Part shown: positions 1 to 9,735 of the stretch, piece after piece
Numbering within the stretch: position 1 is the stretch's first letter
How the letters are laid out: the number at the start of each line of letters is the position of its first letter
Assembly: GCA_021324885.1 (NCBI GenBank)
Contig: JAJPIF010000006.1
Location: 152,554-216,553, forward strand
Source: Pseudomonadota bacterium
GTDB lineage: Bacteria; Desulfobacterota; Binatia; Binatales; Binataceae
Length of the DNA stretch: 64,000 nucleotides
Reading direction: 5' to 3'
Made by a program: the position numbers and the translations under genes
Notes under the pieces: model-generated
Databases searched by the model: none
The model's input: only the letters and a program-made list of their open reading frames with translations
Told to the model about the DNA's origin: nothing

Positions 1-247
1 ACGCACAAAGAAACGGCAAATGAGTTAGACAGGACTGGCCGCCGGCGGGCGAAACGTCGATAGACGCCCCTCATCTGCGCCTCTCTCTTTCTCAATTTCG
101 TTTCTCTTTTCTCATCAAACCCGATCCTGCTGTATGATTCCCCGCCTTACCGTTGCTCGACGCGGGACGGGGCGGTTGTGCTAAGGTGCGGTTATCGCTA
201 GCGCATATGGCTTTGCAGGCTAAGTTCTGGCTCGAAGTGACAGCAAG

Positions 248-2467
248 TTGCTAGCCTTTATCTCCAGGTTGATCTTGCGTCCTCAGATGGGCCCGAGTGC
301 GGTTACGACGTCGACGTCCGCAATAGCGGCCAACGGGGCGGCTGCCTTTAACCTGGGTGGCGCGCCGCTGGGCGGGGCGATGATGCTCCACCAGTTGATG
401 GCATTGGCGGTGGCGATCATGGTGGTGCGGCTGCTGGGACTGGCGTTGCGCCGCCTGCGACAGCCGCTGGTGGTTGGCGAGATGCTCGCCGGGATTATGC
501 TCGGCCCCTCCGTTCTGGGCTGGATATCGCCGCGGGTGTTCAGCTTCGTTTTTCCGCCCGAAGCAATCGCGTTTGTCAACGTCTTTGCGCGGGTCGCGGT
601 CGTGCTTTACATGTTTTTGGCCGGACTCGACCTCGAGCCCAAGCTGCTACGGCGGCAGACGCCAGCGACAGGGGCGATCGCGCAATTGGGAATCCTTGTC
701 CCCTTTGCGGCGGGCCTGCTGCCGGCATTCGTTTTCTTCCCCGGCATGCCGCCGGAGCCCGCTTATTTTGGATGCTTTCTGGGACTTGCGATGGCGGTGA
801 CGGCGTTTCCGCTGCTGGCGCGCACGCTTACCGACCGCCGCGTTCACAACACCCCGATCGGCTCGGTCGCGCTCAGCTCGGCGGCCCTGACTGATCTTGA
901 ATCATGGTGCCTGCTGGCCGTGCTGCTGGCAGTGATCGAAGCACGCGCGTTGGGCGTGGTCGCGACGGTGCTGATGTTCGCGGTGTTCGCGGTCCTGCTG
1001 TTTTTCGCGGTACGGCCCCTGATGCTTCGCTTGTCCGTACTTTACGGCAACCGCAGCGGGAGGCTGACACAGGGTCTGCTGGCCACGATCTTTGTCGCGC
1101 TGCTGTTCGGTTCGCTTATTGGCCAGATGATTGGGTTGGGCGCGATATTGGCCGCGTTCGCGCTGGGCGCCGTAATGCCGCATGAAAGCGGCATGACGCT
1201 GGAGCTCACCGATCGATTTGAGGATTTGGTGCTGGTGGTGCTGCTCCCAACTTTTTTTGTGGCCATTGGGTTGCGCACCGATTTGACCGCTTTGGGCGTC
1301 GCGCAATGGCTGTTATGCGCCGCGCTTCTGGCGCTTGGATGGGCCGCGAAATTCGGCGCTGGCGCTCTGGCCGCGCGCCTGGGAGGCTTTCAATGGCGTG
1401 AGGCGTCGGCCCTGGGCGCGCTGATGAACGCCCGCGGTCTCAACGCCCTGATCGTGCTCGATATCGGCTTTGGACTGGGCGTCATCTCGCCGGCGCTGTT
1501 CACCGTCCTCGTTCTGATGACGCTGGCCAGCACCTGTGCGGCGATCCCGATTTTCGATTGGCTGGTTCCGGCCGGGAGCGAAGAGAAGGATCCCGCGCCC
1601 GCTCGGATAAGTCCGGCGCTGGGCCCGGTACGGCGCGCCGCCATCGTGGTTGCGATCTCCAATCCCGAAGGCGCGGCCAACCTGCTCGACATCGCCCTGG
1701 AGGCCAACCGGCCCGACGATCCGCCGCCTCACGTGGTCGCGTTGGCGCGCCGTCCCGCCGAAGGGATGCGTTCGGGTCTGCGCGAGGTCGAGCAAAGAGT
1801 GGCGCCCCAGAGCGCGGGTCTGGCCGCCGCGCTCGATCACGTCCAGGCGCGAGGGACCGCCGTGACGTCGCAGGCGGTCTGGACCGATGATCCCGCCCTC
1901 GACATTCTGCGGGCGGCCCGCGAGGCGCAAAGTGAATGGCTGCTGCTGGGCGCGCACCATTCGGTATTCGGCTCCGACCTGCGGGGCGGGGTGGTGCGCA
2001 GTATCGCCGACCGCGCCGAAAGCATTCCGGTCAAAGTCGCGGTGCTGACGCCGGGACTGGAACAGCCGCTGAACCGCGTCTTCACCGTGGTCGATAACAG
2101 CCCGCATGGACGCGCAGCGCTGGAACTCGGAATCCGTCTGGTAAAGCGAACCAGACGCAGCCTCCACGTAATCCTGGTGCCGCGCAGCAACGTCAAACCC
2201 GACCTTGCACTACTGGAGATGGTCAGATCGATCGGGAGAGCCGAGGGTCTGAGACTGCACACCGACGTATTGGCCGAGCGCAGCGCGGCGCAATTGGCGC
2301 GCCAGGCGCCCGGTCCGCTGACTATCATCGGCACTAATCTGCTTGACGAATTCAAGCTGCCGGCCGGCGGTTTGATCAAGAGCGGCCATTCGATGATAGT
2401 GGTCCAGGGAACAGCGCAAATGTCAGGGGTCAGCGCCCGTCAGGACCGCGCGCGGCGGGAGGGTTGA
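248..2467 (+). CDS. Kef-type cation:proton antiporter with C-terminal universal-stress-like domains
   Basis: Predicted inner-membrane monovalent cation:H+ antiporter of the CPA2 (Kef/NapA) family. The first ~430 residues hold about 12 hydrophobic segments, with family-like motifs such as GEMLAGIMLGPSVLG near residue 78 and an ALGALMNARG motif near 390. The cytoplasmic C-terminus lacks the TrkA-N domain typical of KefC. It instead looks like two tandem universal-stress-protein modules, starting near residues 462 (AAIVVAISNPEG) and 615 (VFTVVDNSPHGR). The ORF-track start is a TTG without a clear Shine-Dalgarno sequence; ATGs at 287 or 380 are alternatives. Transcribed convergently with aroA. 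The ion specificity cannot be read from the sequence. Confidence 0.88.
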   Translation: MLAFISRLILRPQMGPSAVTTSTSAIAANGAAAFNLGGAPLGGAMMLHQLMALAVAIMVVRLLGLALRRLRQPLVVGEMLAGIMLGPSVLGWISPRVFSFVFPPEAIAFVNVFARVAVVLYMFLAGLDLEPKLLRRQTPATGAIAQLGILVPFAAGLLPAFVFFPGMPPEPAYFGCFLGLAMAVTAFPLLARTLTDRRVHNTPIGSVALSSAALTDLESWCLLAVLLAVIEARALGVVATVLMFAVFAVLLFFAVRPLMLRLSVLYGNRSGRLTQGLLATIFVALLFGSLIGQMIGLGAILAAFALGAVMPHESGMTLELTDRFEDLVLVVLLPTFFVAIGLRTDLTALGVAQWLLCAALLALGWAAKFGAGALAARLGGFQWREASALGALMNARGLNALIVLDIGFGLGVISPALFTVLVLMTLASTCAAIPIFDWLVPAGSEEKDPAPARISPALGPVRRAAIVVAISNPEGAANLLDIALEANRPDDPPPHVVALARRPAEGMRSGLREVEQRVAPQSAGLAAALDHVQARGTAVTSQAVWTDDPALDILRAAREAQSEWLLLGAHHSVFGSDLRGGVVRSIADRAESIPVKVAVLTPGLEQPLNRVFTVVDNSPHGRAALELGIRLVKRTRRSLHVILVPRSNVKPDLALLEMVRSIGRAEGLRLHTDVLAERSAAQLARQAPGPLTIIGTNLLDEFKLPAGGLIKSGHSMIVVQGTAQMSGVSARQDRARREG

Positions 2468-2635
2468 AGACCGTAGGGTAAGCGAGAGGGGCTTTTCCGG
2501 GCCATCATCGAAAATAAACGATGCTCAAAGCGAGAGGCCCCCTGCAGAATTCGCGGGGCTTCCTCGATCAAGCAAAAATATCTGGCGCGTTGCGCTTTGA
2601 CTCGGACCACGGTACCCAAAGCGAAAGGGAATCAC

Positions 2636-3910
2636 TCAGCCCAAGGCGGCGAGATCGACGAAAAAGTGCGGATAGGTTTTCGAAACGCAGCCGGGGTCCT
2701 TGATGCGGATGCCGGGAATTCGCAGGCCCATCACGGCGAAGCTCATCGCGATTCGATGGTCATCGTAGGTTTCGATCGTTCCCGGCCGAGGTTGGCCCGG
2801 GTTGATTTCCAGCCCGTCCTCGTGCTCGATCACGCTGACGCCGAGACGGCCGAGTTCCGTCGCCAGGGCGTGGATACGGTCGCTTTCATGATGGCGGATA
2901 AACTGCACGTTGCGTATGCGCGTGGGTGTCTGCGCAAACGGCGCCAGCACCGCCAGCGTCGGCACCATGTCGGGCATCGCATGCATGTCGATATCCAGGC
3001 CGCTAAACTCTCCGGTGCCCTCGACCACCACGGCGTGGCGCCGCCAGTTAACCTTCGCACCCATGCGTCTGAGCACCGACAGGAACTGGATGTCTCCCTG
3101 CACTGAATCGCGGCTGAGATTGCTGAGTTCGACTTTGCCATTGCATAAAAGCGCGGCAGCGGCGAAATAGCTGGCGCTCGAAGCGTCGGCTTCAACCAGG
3201 AAGCATCCCGGCTGATACGCCTGCCCGCCCGGCACGCTGATAAAGTTGTCATCGGTGAAAATGCCCCGGATACCCGCCCGTTCCATCAGTTTGATGGTCA
3301 TCGTGATGAACGGGATTGCGGCCGAACCAACAAATTTGAGCTGCAAACCTTTGCGCCAAATCGGTGACGGGATCAGCAGCGCCGACACGAACTGCGAAGA
3401 CAGGCTGGCGTCAACTACCGTCTGGCCGCCTTCGAATTTGTCGCTGCCGTGGATTACCACCGGCGGACATCCGTTGTTCGCCTCGCAGTGCGTGGCCAGC
3501 CCCAGTTTGCGCAGCGCTTCGATTAGATCGCCGATCGGTCGCTGACGCATCCGCGCATTGCCGTCCAGGCGGAAGTTTCCCTTACCCAGGGTGAGGAATC
3601 CGGCCAGAAACCGCATCGCGGTCCCCGAGCCGCCGACGAACAGGTCGGCGGATTTGACGGGAATGGCGCCGCCGTGCCCCTCCATGACGATTTTGCTGTT
3701 CTGCTCGTCCAGCGCGATGGAATAGCCCAGATGCTGGAGCGCGGCGATCATGTAACGCGTATCATCGCTGACCAGCGCCGACTCGATTACCGAACGCCCT
3801 TCGGCCAGCGCGGTCATCAAGAGCATCCGGTTGGTGATGCTTTTGGAGCCGGGAACCTGAATGGTTGCCGCAAGCGGGCCTAGCAGAGGCTTAATCTCGA
3901 TCTGATCCAT
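2636..3910 (-). CDS. aroA: 3-phosphoshikimate 1-carboxyvinyltransferase (EPSP synthase)
   Basis: Cytosolic shikimate-pathway enzyme that transfers enolpyruvate from PEP to shikimate-3-phosphate on the way to chorismate and aromatic amino acids. It is 424 aa, the usual family length. The substrate-binding motif PGSKSITNR lies at residues 20-28, followed by GGSGTAMRFLAG, RMRQRPIGDL and, near the C-terminus, DDHRIAMSFAVMG. I chose the internal ATG (MDQIEIKP) rather than the ORF-track start eight codons upstream because homology to the family begins there. No other aromatic-pathway gene is adjacent, so it appears to be a stand-alone gene. No strong Shine-Dalgarno is visible. Confidence 0.95.
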   Translation of the reverse strand: MDQIEIKPLLGPLAATIQVPGSKSITNRMLLMTALAEGRSVIESALVSDDTRYMIAALQHLGYSIALDEQNSKIVMEGHGGAIPVKSADLFVGGSGTAMRFLAGFLTLGKGNFRLDGNARMRQRPIGDLIEALRKLGLATHCEANNGCPPVVIHGSDKFEGGQTVVDASLSSQFVSALLIPSPIWRKGLQLKFVGSAAIPFITMTIKLMERAGIRGIFTDDNFISVPGGQAYQPGCFLVEADASSASYFAAAALLCNGKVELSNLSRDSVQGDIQFLSVLRRMGAKVNWRRHAVVVEGTGEFSGLDIDMHAMPDMVPTLAVLAPFAQTPTRIRNVQFIRHHESDRIHALATELGRLGVSVIEHEDGLEINPGQPRPGTIETYDDHRIAMSFAVMGLRIPGIRIKDPGCVSKTYPHFFVDLAALG

Positions 3911-4228
3911 GACGAGCCAACCGGTGCGATGCAATCCGCACGCCGATACTACATCCTAAGTTAAGATCACGGTCAATTCTCATGTTCATACAGCGGCGGC
4001 GCCCTGCGAGGGCTGCCGCTCGCCCATGTTGCGCCGGAGCGGAGCACCGCCGTTTGCGCCTTTTGTGACGATCGTTACGGATCACCGGTGCGGATCATCT
4101 GGGTTGAATGGCCACCGGATTTGCCGGTAGCCTCCCGGTACCCGAACCATGGCAGCTCGATTTCAGCATTACGTTCCATGCCCAGGCGGCGATTAATTGT
4201 TGTGCAACCGTTCGCGCCTGCAGCCGCG

Positions 4229-5512
4229 ATGCGCGACGACGATCGGGAAACCGCCGGCGCCGCGACGCTGGCCAGAATCCGCAGGCGCCTGCTGCCGTTT
4301 ACCTTTTTACTTTACATCGCCGCCTACCTCGATCGCATCAACGTCGGTTTCGCCGCGCTGCAGATGAACCATGATTTGCGGCTGGGCGACGCGGCCTTCG
4401 GCCTGGGGGCCGGCCTGTTCTTTGTCGGGTACTTCATCTTCGAAATCCCCAGCAACCTGATTCTGCATCGGGTGGGAGCGCGGCCGTGGCTTGCGCGCAT
4501 CATGATCACCTGGGGCGCGGTGGCGATCTCAATGGCGGCGGTGCGCGGCGCACCCAGTTTTTACCTGCTTCGATTCATGCTCGGAGCGGCGGAAGCAGGC
4601 TTTTTTCCGGGAATCATTCTGTACCTGACATACTGGTTTCCCACCCGCGAGCAGGCCCGTTCGATCGCCCTGTTCATGACCGCCAGCGCCCTGGCCGGCG
4701 TAATCGGCGGACCATTATCGGGTGCGATACTCAAGACCCGGATCATGATGGGATTATCGGCGTGGCAATGGCTGTTCATTCTGGAAGGCCTGCCGTCGGT
4801 GATCCTGGGCGTGAGCGTTTTGTTCTACCTGCCCAACGGACCGCAGGACGCGTCGTGGCTGGCCGAGAATGAAAAAAGCTGGCTGGCCGAAAAACTGACG
4901 CGCGAAGCCGCCGGCGCACGCGAGCATACGCCAGGCGGCGCATTGACCAGCCGCACAATCTGGATGCTTGGGATGCTTTACTTCATGGTGGTCACCGCTC
5001 TGTATGGCGTCGGGATGTGGTTGCCGCAGATCGTCAAAGGACTGGGCGCGTTGAGCGATCTGCAAGCCGGCATCGTTTCCGCGATCCCGTTTTTCGCCGC
5101 CGCGGTGGCGATGGTGTTAATCGCGCGGTCTTCGGACCGGCGCGCGGAGCGGCGAAAGCATCTGGCCGTTTGCACCTTTGCGGGCGCCGCGGGGCTGACG
5201 GCATCGGCATTGGCGCACAATCCGCCGATGGCTTTGGCCGCGCTCTCGATTGGCGCGGCGGGTATCTGGGGCGTGATGGGTCCGTTCTGGTCGATGGCGG
5301 CGGAAAATCTATCGGGCGCGGGCGCCGCCGCCGGGATCGCGCTGATCAATTCAGTCGGCAATCTGGGCGGCTTCATCGGCCCCTACCTGGTCGGGATCGT
5401 CAAGCAGGTGTCGCACAGCTTCAGCGGGGGACTGGCGGCGATGGCGCTGGTGCTGATGATCGCGGGACTTTTTGCCCTGACCATTCCCGGGCCGAGAAGC
5501 GGCGCGAAATAA
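4229..5512 (+). CDS. MFS transporter, anion:cation symporter-like (ACS family)
   Basis: Major facilitator of the ACS/phthalate-permease type, predicted to import a small organic anion across the inner membrane with H+ or Na+. About 12 hydrophobic segments are visible. Family-like features include YLDRINVGFAALQMN in the first helix region, GYFIFEIPSNLILHRVGARPW in helix 2/loop 2 and EAGFFPGIILYLTYWFP in helix 4. The ORF track opens at a GTG (4088), but the first 47 residues do not look like this family, so I placed the start at ATG 4229 (427 aa). No clear RBS supports either choice. The substrate is unknown. The neighbouring dehydrogenase and amidohydrolase hint at catabolism of an organic acid. 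Confidence 0.85.
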   Translation: MRDDDRETAGAATLARIRRRLLPFTFLLYIAAYLDRINVGFAALQMNHDLRLGDAAFGLGAGLFFVGYFIFEIPSNLILHRVGARPWLARIMITWGAVAISMAAVRGAPSFYLLRFMLGAAEAGFFPGIILYLTYWFPTREQARSIALFMTASALAGVIGGPLSGAILKTRIMMGLSAWQWLFILEGLPSVILGVSVLFYLPNGPQDASWLAENEKSWLAEKLTREAAGAREHTPGGALTSRTIWMLGMLYFMVVTALYGVGMWLPQIVKGLGALSDLQAGIVSAIPFFAAAVAMVLIARSSDRRAERRKHLAVCTFAGAAGLTASALAHNPPMALAALSIGAAGIWGVMGPFWSMAAENLSGAGAAAGIALINSVGNLGGFIGPYLVGIVKQVSHSFSGGLAAMALVLMIAGLFALTIPGPRSGAK

Positions 5513-5614
5513 TCTCACTGCGGCTTTGACGCCGCCGGCCCCGCAGTCGTATTCAATAGACATTACCTGGTAGTTGAAACGGCCGCGACGAGAGGGCGCG
5601 CATCGAGGAGTAAG

Positions 5615-6634
5615 ATGAAAGCAATCGCCAAAACCCGGCCCGCGTTCGGAGCCGAACTCGTCGATATTCCCGTGCCCCGTCCTGGACGCGGCGAACTGCT
5701 GGTCAAGATCGCCGCCTGCGGAATCTGCGGTTCCGATCTCCATATTTACGAATGGGAATTGGGCGCGGAGCGGTTCGCGCCGCGCCTGCCGATGGTGCTG
5801 GGCCATGAGCCGGCGGGCGAGGTGGTCGAGGCCGGTCCCGATGTTACTGGCTTCAAAAAAGGCGACCATGTCGCGCTGGACCCGTTCGGCCATTGCGGGC
5901 GATGCTCAAGCTGCCTGGCCGGGCGGTTCAACCTGTGCGCGTCGCCCACCACGCTGAGCGGCGCGTTCGCCGAATATACCGTCGCGCCGATGGCCAATGC
6001 TCATCTGGTTCCGCCGGCGATGGACCTCGAGCAGGCCGCGTTGCTCGAACCGTTTGCCACCGGATTGCACGGCGTTGAGCAATCGAGCGTCAAGGCGGGA
6101 GATCGGGTAGTGATCGAAGGGCCGGGACCTATCGGAATCAGCACGGCGCTGGCGGCGCGGGCGATGGGCGCCACCTCGATCGTGGTTACGGGATTGCCCG
6201 CCGATGGCGAACGTCTGGAACTGGCGCGGCGTTTTGGTTTTCAAACGGTGTGCGCCGAGGACCAGGACTGGATCGCGCAGGTCAAAAGATGGATCGGTGA
6301 GGACGGTGCCGACGTGGTATTTGACGCCGCCGGGATGATGCAAAGCGTGCGTCACCTGATCAAGCGCGGCGGCCAGTTGGTGCTGCTGGGATGGCCGGCG
6401 CGGGACGTTGGATCGGCGGAAATGCGCTCGCTGTTTTTTCACGGCGTCAACATCATCAGTTCCAGGGTGAGATCGCCGCAGACATGGCGGCGCGCGATCG
6501 CGCTGGTCGCCAACCGGGCCGTGGACCTGGCGCCGATGGTCACTCATCGCGTGGACCTGGTCAATGGCCTGGAAGCTTTCGAATTGTTGCGCAAAAAACA
6601 AGGCGTCAAGGTGCTGGTCAATCCGACGCTTTGA
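5615..6634 (+). CDS. Zinc-dependent medium-chain alcohol dehydrogenase
   Basis: 339-aa medium-chain dehydrogenase/reductase of the threonine/sorbitol dehydrogenase type, expected to oxidise a secondary alcohol or polyol with NAD(P)+. The catalytic-zinc region shows CGICGSDLH (near residue 33) and GHEPAGEVVEAG (near 62). The structural-zinc loop has four cysteines in CGRCSSCLAGRFNLC. A Rossmann nucleotide-binding stretch GPGPIGISTALAA follows near residue 168. The start ATG follows a GAGGAGTAAG Shine-Dalgarno. An amidohydrolase gene starts 47 nt downstream on the same strand, so the two are probably co-transcribed. The substrate cannot be assigned. Confidence 0.9.
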   Translation: MKAIAKTRPAFGAELVDIPVPRPGRGELLVKIAACGICGSDLHIYEWELGAERFAPRLPMVLGHEPAGEVVEAGPDVTGFKKGDHVALDPFGHCGRCSSCLAGRFNLCASPTTLSGAFAEYTVAPMANAHLVPPAMDLEQAALLEPFATGLHGVEQSSVKAGDRVVIEGPGPIGISTALAARAMGATSIVVTGLPADGERLELARRFGFQTVCAEDQDWIAQVKRWIGEDGADVVFDAAGMMQSVRHLIKRGGQLVLLGWPARDVGSAEMRSLFFHGVNIISSRVRSPQTWRRAIALVANRAVDLAPMVTHRVDLVNGLEAFELLRKKQGVKVLVNPTL

Positions 6635-6681
6635 CTGGCCGCACAGAGGCCCAGGTCATTGACCACGGCGGAGGTATCACG

Positions 6682-7797
6682 ATGCGAAATGGAATGAAGG
6701 TCGTCGACACCGATACCCATCATATGGAACCCACCCGGATGTGGGAGCAGTACATCGACAGCCGCTTCAAGAGCGCCGCGCCCCGCCTGGGCCGTACCCA
6801 AAGCGGCCGTTCCACGATGATGGTCGAAGGCGAGTCGCTCACCGCCGAGGAAGGCAAATATCCGATGGACTCGCCGGAGTTCCTGGCCGCCGGCGAGCGC
6901 GCGATGAAGCGCTTCGAGCGCACCAAAAAGGCTGGCTACAGCGCCCAGGCGCGGTTGACCGATATGGACGAAGAGGGAGTTGACGTCCAGATCATTTATC
7001 CCACCGTCGGCGGCCAGCTTCTGGGCCGCGAGTTTCACGATACCGAACTGCTGGCGGCCTGCTGCCGCGCCTACAACGACTGGAGCGCGCAGTATTGCAG
7101 CGCCGCCCCCGACCGTTTGCGATGGGCCGCGATGCTGCCGCTGCAGGACATCGATAAAGCTATCGAAGAGGCGCGCCGCGCGGTGAGCAACGGCGCCGTA
7201 TGCATCTACCTGCGGCCCAATCCGGTCAAGGGCCGCAACCTGCACCATCGCGACTACTGGCCGCTATTTCGCGAAATCGAGCGGATGGACAAGCCGATCG
7301 CAATCCACGACTCCGGCTCGCCGCGTATCCCGTCTTATGGCGACCGGATGGAGACGCATACCAGCGGCCATATCCTCGCTCATCCCTTCGAGGCGATGTC
7401 CGCGATGGCCGGCCTGATCTGGTTCGGCGTTTTCGAGCATTTCCCGCGGCTCAATGTGGTGCACGTTGAAGCCGACGCCGGGTGGGCGCCCTACTGGGTG
7501 CAACGGATGGAGCAGCATTGGGAATTCAGCGGCAACGCCGAACATCCGGACATGAAGATGCGCCCGACAGAGTATTTCAAACGCAACGTATTCGTGGCCT
7601 GCCGCGCCGACGAGATGACGTTGAAGTCAGCGATCGACTTGCTGGGCGACGATAATTTTGTGTGGAATTCCGATTACCCGCATCCCGACGGCACCTGGCC
7701 GTGGGCGCTGGGCAAGTTGGATCAGCAACCGATCGCGCAAAGCAGCAAGCGCAAGATCCTGTGGGATAACGCCGCCCGCGCCTTCCGCCTGGATTGA
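6682..7797 (+). CDS. Amidohydrolase-2 family metal-dependent hydrolase
   Basis: 371-aa TIM-barrel hydrolase of the amidohydrolase_2 (ACMSD/decarboxylase-like) family. Visible metal-ligand candidates are DTDTHHMEP at the N-terminus, AIHDSGSPR mid-protein, VVHVEADAGWAPYW and WNSDYPHPDGTWPW near the C-terminus. These proteins commonly hydrolyse or decarboxylate aromatic or cyclic carboxylates, but the exact reaction is unknown here. The ORF track extends upstream to 6391 inside the dehydrogenase gene. I chose ATG 6682 because it follows a GGAGG Shine-Dalgarno and matches where the family begins. It is likely co-transcribed with the alcohol dehydrogenase. Confidence 0.88.
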   Translation: MRNGMKVVDTDTHHMEPTRMWEQYIDSRFKSAAPRLGRTQSGRSTMMVEGESLTAEEGKYPMDSPEFLAAGERAMKRFERTKKAGYSAQARLTDMDEEGVDVQIIYPTVGGQLLGREFHDTELLAACCRAYNDWSAQYCSAAPDRLRWAAMLPLQDIDKAIEEARRAVSNGAVCIYLRPNPVKGRNLHHRDYWPLFREIERMDKPIAIHDSGSPRIPSYGDRMETHTSGHILAHPFEAMSAMAGLIWFGVFEHFPRLNVVHVEADAGWAPYWVQRMEQHWEFSGNAEHPDMKMRPTEYFKRNVFVACRADEMTLKSAIDLLGDDNFVWNSDYPHPDGTWPWALGKLDQQPIAQSSKRKILWDNAARAFRLD

Positions 7798-8009
7798 TTT
7801 TTCGCACCCGGGCGAAAGCACACGGTCGTCCGCCCGCAAAGCCCGAAAGAAGACCGTGTCAACGCCGCGTGCGCGAGGCGGTGCTGGGCACGTCTTTATG
7901 CTACCGGCACGCGATTCCTGAAATTATCAGGGCCGGCGGCGCAGCGATCGCCGACATGTTGTCCAGCGCCTTGGCCGGGACTCACGGTGACTGAACCGGT
8001 CGTCTTCCC

Positions 8010-9635
8010 TCACTTCTCGATCTTCTCGACCGGATCGAACAGCACTCCGGGATTCAGGATCGCGTTCGGATCAAGCGCGCGCTTGGCTGCCTGGAGCGCG
8101 CGTCTGAAGCCTTGCGGAGTTTCACGCTCGTACCATGGCCGATGATCGCGGCCGACCGCATGATGGTGCGTAATAGTCCCGCCGAGCCTGATCAGCGTGT
8201 CGGATGCCGCCTGTTTGATTTCGTCCCACTGTTCAAGTTCGCTGCCGATACGGCCGGGCACCGTGATGGTGTAGTAGGGAGCGGGGCCGTCGGGATAGAC
8301 GTGCGTGATGCGACAGGTAACGGAACCCGGATGGCCGCACACCCTGAGCACAGCCTCGCGCACCGCGGCCATTAGCTGATCGTGGAACGACTCAAAGCGC
8401 TCCCAGGTGATCGCCGTCTCCAAGGTCTCGGCGATAATGCCCATTCGGACCAGCACTTCCCTCAGGTAGGGCGCGTTGAGAAAACTGCGGCGCCATTGAC
8501 CGGCCGCTCCCTCGCGCGCACCGCTGGATCCGGTTCTGGTCTGCCCGGCATCCGATGGAAAGCGACCCTGGTGATCGGCGCAGCACTCGAGCGCCCGGCG
8601 CATCGACGCGGCGGGATCATGGTCCGCCGACTCAAACGCCAGCACCATGACGGCTTCGCGGCCGTCGCCTGCGCCGGAAATCAACGCTTCGCCCGGGTCG
8701 AGCACGCGGCAATTGGCCGGATACAGTCCCGCCTGTCCAAGCTGGCGCAGCGCGCGCATCGCGGCGAGAAAACTGTCGAAGCTGACCGAGGCGTCGGCGC
8801 GAAAACGCGGACGATCCTGCAAGCGCATCCAGGCTTCCGTGATGATTCCCAGAGTACCTTCCGATCCAATAAACATCCGCTCCGGGTTCGGTCCCGCTCC
8901 CGACCCCGGCAGGCGGCGTGTTTCGATTACGCCGGTCGGGGTGATAACGCGCAGCGATTCGACAAAGTCATCGATATGAGTGTACAGAGTGGCGAAATGG
9001 CCGCCTGAGCGCGTCGCGATCCATCCGCCCAGCGATGAGAATTCAAACGACTGCGGAAAATGCCGCAGGGTGAAATTGCTGCGGTGAAGCTGCTCCTCGA
9101 GCGAGGGCCCGAAGACGCCGGCCTGGATGCGGGCTGCGCGCGACACCGGGTCGATTTCGAGCACGCGATCCAGACGGCGCAGGTCGATCGATACGGCGCC
9201 TGCGCACCGCTCGGCACCAGGCGCCTCGACACCGCCGACGACACTGGAACCGCCGCCATAAGGAATCGCGGCAAGGCGCGCGCTGTCACACCACTCCAGG
9301 ACCGCGATCAGCTCCGGTTCATTGCGCGGATATGCCACCAGGTCGGGCGGATTGGGATAATGACGGCGAAACCCGCGCACCAGGTCGCGAAATGATTTAC
9401 CGTAGTGATGCGCGGCGCGATTGTAGGCGTCAGCAGCACAGATCTGTTGGAGCGCGGCAGGCGGTTTGACACGCACCGGCCGCAGCGCAATCTCCTCGAG
9501 CTTCGGCGCCGGTGCCAGCGACAGCGCGCGATTGAACCGCGCGGCCGTGCGTTCGCACAAACGCCGCTGCGCGTCTTCGCTGGGGCCGTCGCCCTCGTAG
9601 CCCCATCCCCAGAATTTCAAACGCCGCTCGTTCAT
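8010..9635 (-). CDS. FAD-binding oxidase, alkyl-dihydroxyacetonephosphate synthase-like
   Basis: 541-aa vanillyl-alcohol-oxidase-type flavoprotein. The FAD-binding PCMH domain is marked by AAIPYGGGSSVVGGVE near residue 120. The C-terminal FAD-oxidase domain ends with ALDPNAILNPGVLF. The N-terminal motif LKFWGWGYEGD and the histidine cluster GGTITHHHAVGRDHRPWYE are typical of alkyl-DHAP synthase. That enzyme swaps the acyl chain of acyl-DHAP for a fatty alcohol in ether-lipid synthesis. Bacterial members may also act on other 2-hydroxy or acyl substrates. The internal ATG at 9635 is preferred over the upstream GTG because GAGGTGAGCGGC supplies its Shine-Dalgarno. Divergent from the aldo/keto reductase. 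Confidence 0.85.
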   Translation of the reverse strand: MNERRLKFWGWGYEGDGPSEDAQRRLCERTAARFNRALSLAPAPKLEEIALRPVRVKPPAALQQICAADAYNRAAHHYGKSFRDLVRGFRRHYPNPPDLVAYPRNEPELIAVLEWCDSARLAAIPYGGGSSVVGGVEAPGAERCAGAVSIDLRRLDRVLEIDPVSRAARIQAGVFGPSLEEQLHRSNFTLRHFPQSFEFSSLGGWIATRSGGHFATLYTHIDDFVESLRVITPTGVIETRRLPGSGAGPNPERMFIGSEGTLGIITEAWMRLQDRPRFRADASVSFDSFLAAMRALRQLGQAGLYPANCRVLDPGEALISGAGDGREAVMVLAFESADHDPAASMRRALECCADHQGRFPSDAGQTRTGSSGAREGAAGQWRRSFLNAPYLREVLVRMGIIAETLETAITWERFESFHDQLMAAVREAVLRVCGHPGSVTCRITHVYPDGPAPYYTITVPGRIGSELEQWDEIKQAASDTLIRLGGTITHHHAVGRDHRPWYERETPQGFRRALQAAKRALDPNAILNPGVLFDPVEKIEK

Positions 9636-9735
9636 GCCGCTCACCTCGATTCGGGTCGTATGTTAACTTTATAGCTTAAGCAGCTTTCCAACCCGCAATC
9701 GCAACCAGCTCGAAAACTTATGAAGGATCGGAGCG

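Noticed and set aside
3927-3947. Sigma-54-like TCGGCGTG-N4-TTGCA on the minus strand upstream of aroA
   Set aside because: Spacing fits and 10 of 13 positions match, but the -12 GC lies only ~21 nt before the ATG, leaving a ~9-nt leader without room for a ribosome-binding site. aroA is also an unlikely target.
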